DNA from: Calditrichia bacterium
GTDB taxonomy: Bacteria; Calditrichota; Calditrichia; Calditrichales; Calditrichaceae
Assembly (NCBI GenBank): GCA_027039465.1
Contig: JALWEA010000032.1
Coordinates: forward strand, 1-18,091
DNA length: 18,091 nucleotides
Direction of reading: 5' to 3'
Below are positions 13,268 to 18,091 of this stretch, piece by piece. Each line of letters starts with the position of its first letter. The first letter of the stretch is position 1. The notes under the pieces were generated by a model. The model worked only from the letters and a program-made list of their open reading frames with translations, was not told the origin of the DNA and ran no database searches. A program made the position numbers and the translations under genes.

Positions 13268-14140
13268 ATGTCCAAAAAAATCGGACTTGCTTTGGGCGGC
13301 GGCGGTGCGCGCGGTCTTTCCCACATCGGGATTCTTAAAGTTTTCGAACGCGAACGCATTCCCGTAACCCAAATAACCGGTTGCAGTATCGGAGCCATTA
13401 TTGGCGGATTGTACGCCTATTTGGGCAGCGCCGATCAGGTGCAACAATACATTCACAAAATGATTGCCGATCCGGTTTTTAAGGATTTGAATATTCAACT
13501 TTTCGCCACCATGAATCGTGAAGATCGCCATTTCTTTTTTGACGGGCACCTGCACAATCTGAAAATGTATTTCTCCTTACTTAAAACAATTCGAACGCCC
13601 TCGGTTTTCAGTGCGGAAGCGGTTGAAAAGATGTTTGAATTGTATCCCGATGTGGATTTAAAATCATTGAAAATAAAGTTTGCCACCATTGCCACGGATT
13701 TGATTTCCGGTCGTGAGATTGTGATTAACGAGGGAAGTCTGCGTAAGGCAGTGCGTGCCAGCTCTTCCATTCCGGGATTTTTCCCTCCGGTAAAAATGGA
13801 TCACATGTTATTGGTTGACGGAGCGGCAACGGACAGCATTCCAGTACAGATTGTCCGAGGCCAGGGCGCCCAATATGTTATTGCCGTGGATGTGAGCAAA
13901 TGCATCAATGACATCGGTTCTTTGGAAACTGGCTTGCAGGTCATCTACCGTGCCGAAGATATTGTTTCGCACCATTTAACACAGGAACGTATTGCCGGTG
14001 TGGATTACCTTATCCGTCCGGAAGTCGGCCACTATTCATGGGCTGCTATCGATCAAATGGATGAGATCATTGCTGCCGGTGAACAGTCCGCTCAAAAAGC
14101 CATTCCCGAAATCAGGCGCATACTCGGATGTAAAGAATGA
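13268..14140 (+). CDS. Patatin-like phospholipase (RssA/NTE type)
   Basis: A 290-residue serine hydrolase of the bacterial patatin family, which cleaves acyl esters of phospholipids. All the catalytic parts are visible: the oxyanion-hole glycine stretch GGGGARG (10-16), the nucleophile elbow GCSIG with Ser40, and the dyad aspartate in DGA at Asp184. There is no signal peptide or membrane span, so it should act in the cytoplasm or on the inner face of the membrane. The length and the ASSSIPGFFPPV stretch match the RssA-like group of uncharacterised bacterial proteins. The last four bases (ATGA) overlap the start of the histidine kinase, so the two are made together; a role in lipid signalling or in membrane turnover linked to that kinase is an inference. 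Confidence 0.92.
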   Translation: MSKKIGLALGGGGARGLSHIGILKVFERERIPVTQITGCSIGAIIGGLYAYLGSADQVQQYIHKMIADPVFKDLNIQLFATMNREDRHFFFDGHLHNLKMYFSLLKTIRTPSVFSAEAVEKMFELYPDVDLKSLKIKFATIATDLISGREIVINEGSLRKAVRASSSIPGFFPPVKMDHMLLVDGAATDSIPVQIVRGQGAQYVIAVDVSKCINDIGSLETGLQVIYRAEDIVSHHLTQERIAGVDYLIRPEVGHYSWAAIDQMDEIIAAGEQSAQKAIPEIRRILGCKE

Positions 14141-16257
14141 ACCCTTACTCGCTGCCATCGATTATTTCGTTTACGGTTAATTTCAGCCTTGCTTTGATTG
14201 TGCTGGTCGATAATCCCAAGTCGGCATTAAACCGCTGGTTCTCGGCCTTAATCATGATTTTTGCGCTTTGGAATATTTCCGAGGTAGTCATTTTAAACAG
14301 CAGCTCGTTTTCAACGGCGCGCGTGGCCGCCCAAATTTTGTACCGCATAATTTTTCTTTCACCGGCATTCTTCGTGATTGTGGCTTACCATTTCCCCAAG
14401 AACTTCCACAAACATTTAACGCGGCCGCTTTTTTACGTGCTGACTTTCTCTTTACCCGTCATTTTGCTCAGCATGTCTTTCCCGGAATTTCAAATCGAGG
14501 TTATTCCTTTAAATAAAGCAAACGATGTTTTTTACTATCAATTGAAATATTCCTTATCGCCATCTTTCATTGCTTTGCTGATCACCGCCCTTATTTACAT
14601 GATCTGGGGCGATATTTTACTGATCAAAAAAATTCCCCGCCTGAGAACGGTGCGTCAAAAAAGTCAAACCCGTTTTTTTGCCATTGGCATGATGATTATC
14701 TTTTTCGTGTACATTATTTTGAATTTATTGCGCGCTATTTGGGGACAGGCGATTTCTTACTATTTTGTTTCCACCGTGTTCACCCTAATCATTGCCGCTT
14801 TCTTTTTTACCTCGATCATTCAATTTAAGTTTTTTAATCCGTCTCGTTATCTGACGGGCGGCATTACCTATTCCATTTTGTCGTCCATTGTGCTGGCCGT
14901 TTATTTTTTAGTCATCAAAGGCATTAATGAAAGTATTGTCACCTGGTTTAAAATCGATTCGTACGTTATCGACGGATTACTTATTTTTGTATTAGTGGTG
15001 CTTATTCGTCCCTTTGAACATCGGCTGCATAATCAATTGGATCGTTTAATCCACAGTAACATCCATCAAAATCGCCAAAATTTTTTAAAATTGTACAGAG
15101 AATTGCAATCCTATTTGGAGCCGGAAGATTTCTTTTCAAGAATTAAAAAATATTTAACGCGTCATTTTAATGTGGAGAAGGTTCTTGTTTTTAATTACGA
15201 TCCCCAAAGTCTGTCGTATGTGGAAATCGAAGAAGGCGATAAAGTACCGGCCATTCCCGCGGACTGTCCGTTGATTCTAACATTAAAAGCCAAAAAGCAG
15301 GCGGTTGAATTTTATGATTTGGATCACCGAAAAATTTTGAGCCAATTTCATGATTTTTGGGAAAAGATTCAAACCAGGGTTATTTTGCCTTTGATTTATA
15401 ATGACGAATTGTTGGCGATTATTGTTTTAACGCGAAAAAAATACGGGCTGGATTTCACGCAGGACGAATTGGAGATTTTGTCGATTTTTGCCAACGAAAT
15501 TGCCGGAGCCTTAAAACGAAATCGAATTATCGAAGATCTGCGTTTGAAAGATCGGCAAAATTACCAATTGGAAAAGTTAGCCACATTAGGTCGGCTGACC
15601 GCAGGCATTGCCCATGAAATCCGCAATCCGTTAAACACGATTTCCACCGCTTCCGAAACGTTGTTAAAAAAGGACATCCCCGAGGAAGATCAGGAAGAAC
15701 TCAAACGTTTTATCATGGAAGAAACAGCCCGGCTGAATCGTATTTTAAACGATTTTTTGAATCTTTCCCGCATTCGTCCGGCACAAATTATTTCCTTTGA
15801 AACCAAAGAATTTACGGAACGGTTGATTTTATCGTTGCAAAGTTCCGATCGGCACGGCATTCAAATTTCTTATGAAATTGCTCCGAAGGCAAAAGTGATG
15901 CGCAGTGATCCGGATTTATTAATGCAGGCATTATTGAATTTGGGCTTAAACGCCATGGCCGCCATCCGGGAGCGTTGTGAAAAAGACCCTGATTTTAAGT
16001 GTCACCAAGGCCATGTTCAATTTGAGATTTCCGCCGATACCAACCATTACCGCATCATTGTTCGGGATAACGGTATCGGAATTTCGGATGAAATCAAGGA
16101 ATCGGTTTTTGATCCGTTTTTTACAACCAAGGAAACGGGCACGGGGTTAGGACTTTCTATTGTGCATCAGATCGTCGATACCTTAATGGGCAAGATTACG
16201 CTACAATCGCGTTACGGAGCAACCGAATTTACCATCATGCTGCCGAGGAAGATTTAA
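14137..16257 (+). CDS. Membrane sensor histidine kinase with N-terminal 7TM-like region and GAF-like domain
   Basis: A 706-residue sensor kinase. Residues 1-290 hold about eight or nine hydrophobic spans; the start (NPKSALNRWFSALIMIFALWNISE) resembles the histidine-kinase 7TM region. Residues about 320-485 look like a GAF domain, followed by a short coiled segment. The kinase core is intact: phospho-acceptor His493 in GIAHEIRNPLN, N-box Asn605 (LNLGLNAM), G1 box DNGIG (644-648) and G2 box TGTGLGLS (667-674). The layout (many spans, GAF, HisKA, HATPase) followed by an NtrC-type regulator recalls the PrsK/PrsR pair of exosortase systems, but no PEP-CTERM gene is here, so that link is weak. The ATG overlaps the patatin stop. 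Confidence 0.9.
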   Translation: MNPYSLPSIISFTVNFSLALIVLVDNPKSALNRWFSALIMIFALWNISEVVILNSSSFSTARVAAQILYRIIFLSPAFFVIVAYHFPKNFHKHLTRPLFYVLTFSLPVILLSMSFPEFQIEVIPLNKANDVFYYQLKYSLSPSFIALLITALIYMIWGDILLIKKIPRLRTVRQKSQTRFFAIGMMIIFFVYIILNLLRAIWGQAISYYFVSTVFTLIIAAFFFTSIIQFKFFNPSRYLTGGITYSILSSIVLAVYFLVIKGINESIVTWFKIDSYVIDGLLIFVLVVLIRPFEHRLHNQLDRLIHSNIHQNRQNFLKLYRELQSYLEPEDFFSRIKKYLTRHFNVEKVLVFNYDPQSLSYVEIEEGDKVPAIPADCPLILTLKAKKQAVEFYDLDHRKILSQFHDFWEKIQTRVILPLIYNDELLAIIVLTRKKYGLDFTQDELEILSIFANEIAGALKRNRIIEDLRLKDRQNYQLEKLATLGRLTAGIAHEIRNPLNTISTASETLLKKDIPEEDQEELKRFIMEETARLNRILNDFLNLSRIRPAQIISFETKEFTERLILSLQSSDRHGIQISYEIAPKAKVMRSDPDLLMQALLNLGLNAMAAIRERCEKDPDFKCHQGHVQFEISADTNHYRIIVRDNGIGISDEIKESVFDPFFTTKETGTGLGLSIVHQIVDTLMGKITLQSRYGATEFTIMLPRKI

Positions 16258-16338
16258 GAAATTTACGGGCGTAACTTTTTGAATGGGCTAATAATGTGAT
16301 CGTTTGTCATAGTATTTTAATTTTTACGGAGAATTTAA

Positions 16339-17739
16339 ATGCAGACAAGTAAACCAACCATCTTAATTGCAGAAGACGAAGCTAAAATCCGCAAAATTCT
16401 GAAAATCAACTTACAGAATCGCTATAATATTATTTTGGCTGAGAACGGTCAGGAAGCCAAAGAATATTTGCAGCATGAACCGGTGCAACTCATTTTAACC
16501 GATCTGAAAATGCCCGAGATGAGCGGTATGGAATTGCTGCGCTACGTAAACGAGGCCTTTCCTTACATTCCGGTTATCATCATCACGGCTTTCGGAACCG
16601 TGGAAAGTGCCGTGGAAGCCATGAAAGCGGGCGCCTACGATTACATCCTAAAACCCATCAAATTGGCCGAGTTGGAAACCACCATCGAAAAAGCCTTAAA
16701 ATACGGTTCGTTACTAGAAGAAAATGTTCAGTTAAAAAAGAAGCTGAAGGAATACGAAGGCACCTCGGAGATTATTACGGTGAATCCGCGCATGTTGGCT
16801 TTGTTGGAAACCGCAAGGCAGGTTGCCCAAACACCGGCCACCGTACTCATTCAGGGTGAATCGGGAACGGGTAAATTATTACTGGCCCGTGCTCTGCACC
16901 GTTTTAGTCCCCGCGCCGACGGACCGTTTGTGGAAATCAATTGCGGCGCCATCCCTAGAGAGTTATTGGAAAGTGAACTGTTCGGCCACGAAAAAGGAGC
17001 TTTTACCGGTGCCGTCCAAAGTAAAAAAGGTAAGTTTGAACTAGCCGATCAGGGAACATTGTTCTTGGATGAAATCGGTGAACTGCCCTTAGAGCTTCAG
17101 GTTAAACTTTTGCATGTTTTGGAGAACCAACGCTTTACCCGCGTAGGCGGAACGGAATTCATTACGACCAATGCCCGCATTATTGCCGCCACCAACCGTA
17201 ATTTGCAGGAAGAAGTTCAAAATGGTCATTTTCGTCAGGATTTGTACTATCGGTTGCGGGTGGTTCTGCTGGAAATTCCACCACTGCGTGAACGCAAGGA
17301 GGATATTCCCATCTTGGTCAACCATTTCATTCAAAAGCACCGCGCTTTAAATCTGCAAACCAAAGGAGAAATTCAAATTAGCGAACAGGCCATGCAACTT
17401 TTGCAGCAGTATCCCTGGCCCGGAAATGTTCGCGAGCTGGAAAACATCATTCAGCAAACGCTGATTTTTGCCAAAGATGGGAAAATTGTACCCGAACTTT
17501 TACCGCCCGAAATTCGCGAAGGAGAATTTCGTATTCCGCGTACAAAGGAAGAATTAAAAGCCGAGCGTGTGCGCCGTACCGAAGCAATTATTCAAGACCT
17601 TGAATACCAATTTTTAAAACATTTGCTCACCGAAACCAAAGGCAACATCAGCAAGGCTGCGGAACGCAGCGGATACGATCGCAGGCAGATTCAAAATCTG
17701 ATCAAGAAATACCATATTAATGTGGAAAACTTCAAATAA
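16339..17739 (+). CDS. NtrC-family sigma-54-dependent response regulator
   Basis: A 466-residue activator with three domains. The receiver (about 7-118) has acidic residues Glu12-Asp13-Glu14, phospho-acceptor Asp55, Thr83 and Lys105. The AAA+ domain (about 143-370) has Walker A GESGTGK (173-179), GAFTGA (220-225), which contacts sigma-54, Walker B LFLDE with Asp244/Glu245, and the R-finger region. The Fis-type helix-turn-helix is at about 435-458 (GNISKAAERSGYDRRQ). The residue after the Walker A lysine is Leu where the usual NtrC motif reads GKELVA. It lies 81 bp after the kinase gene, in the same direction, and is its obvious partner. The Shine-Dalgarno sequence is a modest GGAG (16328-16331). 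Confidence 0.95.
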   Translation: MQTSKPTILIAEDEAKIRKILKINLQNRYNIILAENGQEAKEYLQHEPVQLILTDLKMPEMSGMELLRYVNEAFPYIPVIIITAFGTVESAVEAMKAGAYDYILKPIKLAELETTIEKALKYGSLLEENVQLKKKLKEYEGTSEIITVNPRMLALLETARQVAQTPATVLIQGESGTGKLLLARALHRFSPRADGPFVEINCGAIPRELLESELFGHEKGAFTGAVQSKKGKFELADQGTLFLDEIGELPLELQVKLLHVLENQRFTRVGGTEFITTNARIIAATNRNLQEEVQNGHFRQDLYYRLRVVLLEIPPLRERKEDIPILVNHFIQKHRALNLQTKGEIQISEQAMQLLQQYPWPGNVRELENIIQQTLIFAKDGKIVPELLPPEIREGEFRIPRTKEELKAERVRRTEAIIQDLEYQFLKHLLTETKGNISKAAERSGYDRRQIQNLIKKYHINVENFK

Positions 17740-17909
17740 AAGTGCGAAACGGCAGTGCGCAATCTTGTTGATTGAAATTTTTAAACTTAGCATTTTGCCC
17801 TTTCCAAAGGTGTGAAAAAGCACTTCCCATTTTAAATTTTTTACTATCTCGTCATTCGGCAAAACCATTGGCAATTAAGGCCTTGGAGCTCATTCCTCTT
17901 TTATTGTTT

Positions 17910-17926
17910 TTGGCACATATTTTGTA
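17910..17926 (+). promoter_or_regulatory. Candidate sigma-54 (-24/-12) promoter of the SPW gene
   Basis: TTGGCAC-ATATT-TTGTA matches the consensus TTGGCAC-N5-TTGCA at 11 of 12 conserved positions, with the required 10 bases between the GG and the -12 G. The only miss is T for C at -12. Transcription would start near 17937 and the leader would be about 37 nt. It lies directly downstream of a sigma-54 activator gene. No clear activator dyad was found upstream; only a loose TTTTGCC / GGCAAAA pair (17793-17799, 17858-17864). Confidence 0.5.
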
Positions 17927-17973
17927 TTTTAATGAAATGATTATCGGGCGAACCAAAATGAAAGGAGCGAAAA

Positions 17974-18091
17974 ATGTGGCAAGCATGGGTCAATGGGATT
18001 TTGGGAATTTGGCTGTTCATAGCCGCTTTCCTGAATTTTGCTCCAAAAGGGAATTTGTGGGATGATTTAATTGTAGGAATTATTGCGGCCA
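17974..18091 (+). CDS. SPW-repeat membrane protein (3' partial)
   Basis: Only the first 39 codons are in the window; the frame stays open at the edge. The start ATG at 17974 has AAGGAG (17962-17967) six bases upstream. The protein begins MWQAWVNGILGIWLF and continues with AAFLNF, then NLWDDLIVGIIAA: a short tryptophan motif, a membrane span, a turn, and a second W(N/D)D-(I/V)VGII span. This is the pattern of the SPW repeat family, small inner-membrane proteins of unknown function. It could belong to the regulon of the upstream activator. Confidence 0.65.
   Translation, partial: MWQAWVNGILGIWLFIAAFLNFAPKGNLWDDLIVGIIAA

Noticed and set aside
16295..16311. Second Crp-like site TGTGATCGTTTGTCATA before the response regulator
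   Set aside because: The half-sites are 7 rather than 6 bp apart and the right half is poor.

Overview
The window looks like a chromosomal piece of a Gram-negative, moderately AT-rich bacterium of the FCB/Calditrichota type. This is inferred from several signs: a secreted protein with a FlgD-like/type IX-style C-terminal tail, a TolC/HlyD envelope exporter, separate spmA and spmB genes with no other sporulation gene, sigma-54-type regulation, and a dense island of REP-like intergenic repeats. A Caldithrix relative is my best guess, but I cannot confirm it without a search. No rRNA, tRNA, CRISPR array, transposase or phage gene was seen.

Layout. 1-2171 (+): the 3' part of a large secreted FN3-containing protein, followed 3 bp later by coaE, whose Walker A lysine is a glutamine. 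2164-3183 (-): a TonB/AgmX-like membrane protein that converges on coaE with an 8-bp overlap. 3184-3404: a divergent control region with two promoters and a Crp/Fnr-like dyad. 3405-4614 (+): spmA-spmB, overlapping by 8 bp. 4653-4718: two related palindromes between convergent operons. 10273-4707 (-): a five-gene operon tetR - tolC-like - hlyD-like - two ABC-2 permeases, with tight spacing, strong Shine-Dalgarno sites and an operator-like palindrome in front of tetR. No ATP-binding subunit is present.

10274-13267 is a 3-kb stretch without genes. It holds three tandem, mosaic copies of a 0.7-1.0 kb unit plus a partial fourth. The units are built from REP-like sequences, paired hairpins, heptamer tandem repeats and, in the last part, a 106-bp MITE-like element. 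Long blocks are perfectly identical between copies: 197 bp between copies 1 and 2, and 180 bp between copies 1 and 3. This points to recent duplication or gene conversion.

13268-17739 (+): a patatin-like phospholipase is translationally coupled (ATGA) to a membrane histidine kinase with a GAF-like domain, followed by an NtrC-type sigma-54 activator. Just downstream, a -24/-12-like element precedes the start of an SPW-repeat membrane protein that runs off the window edge. This could be a target of the activator.

The most noteworthy items are the repeat island and its two-hairpin modules, the putative sigma-54 promoter beside its likely activator, the K-to-Q change in CoaE, the exporter without an ATPase, and the tandem palindromes at 4653-4718.
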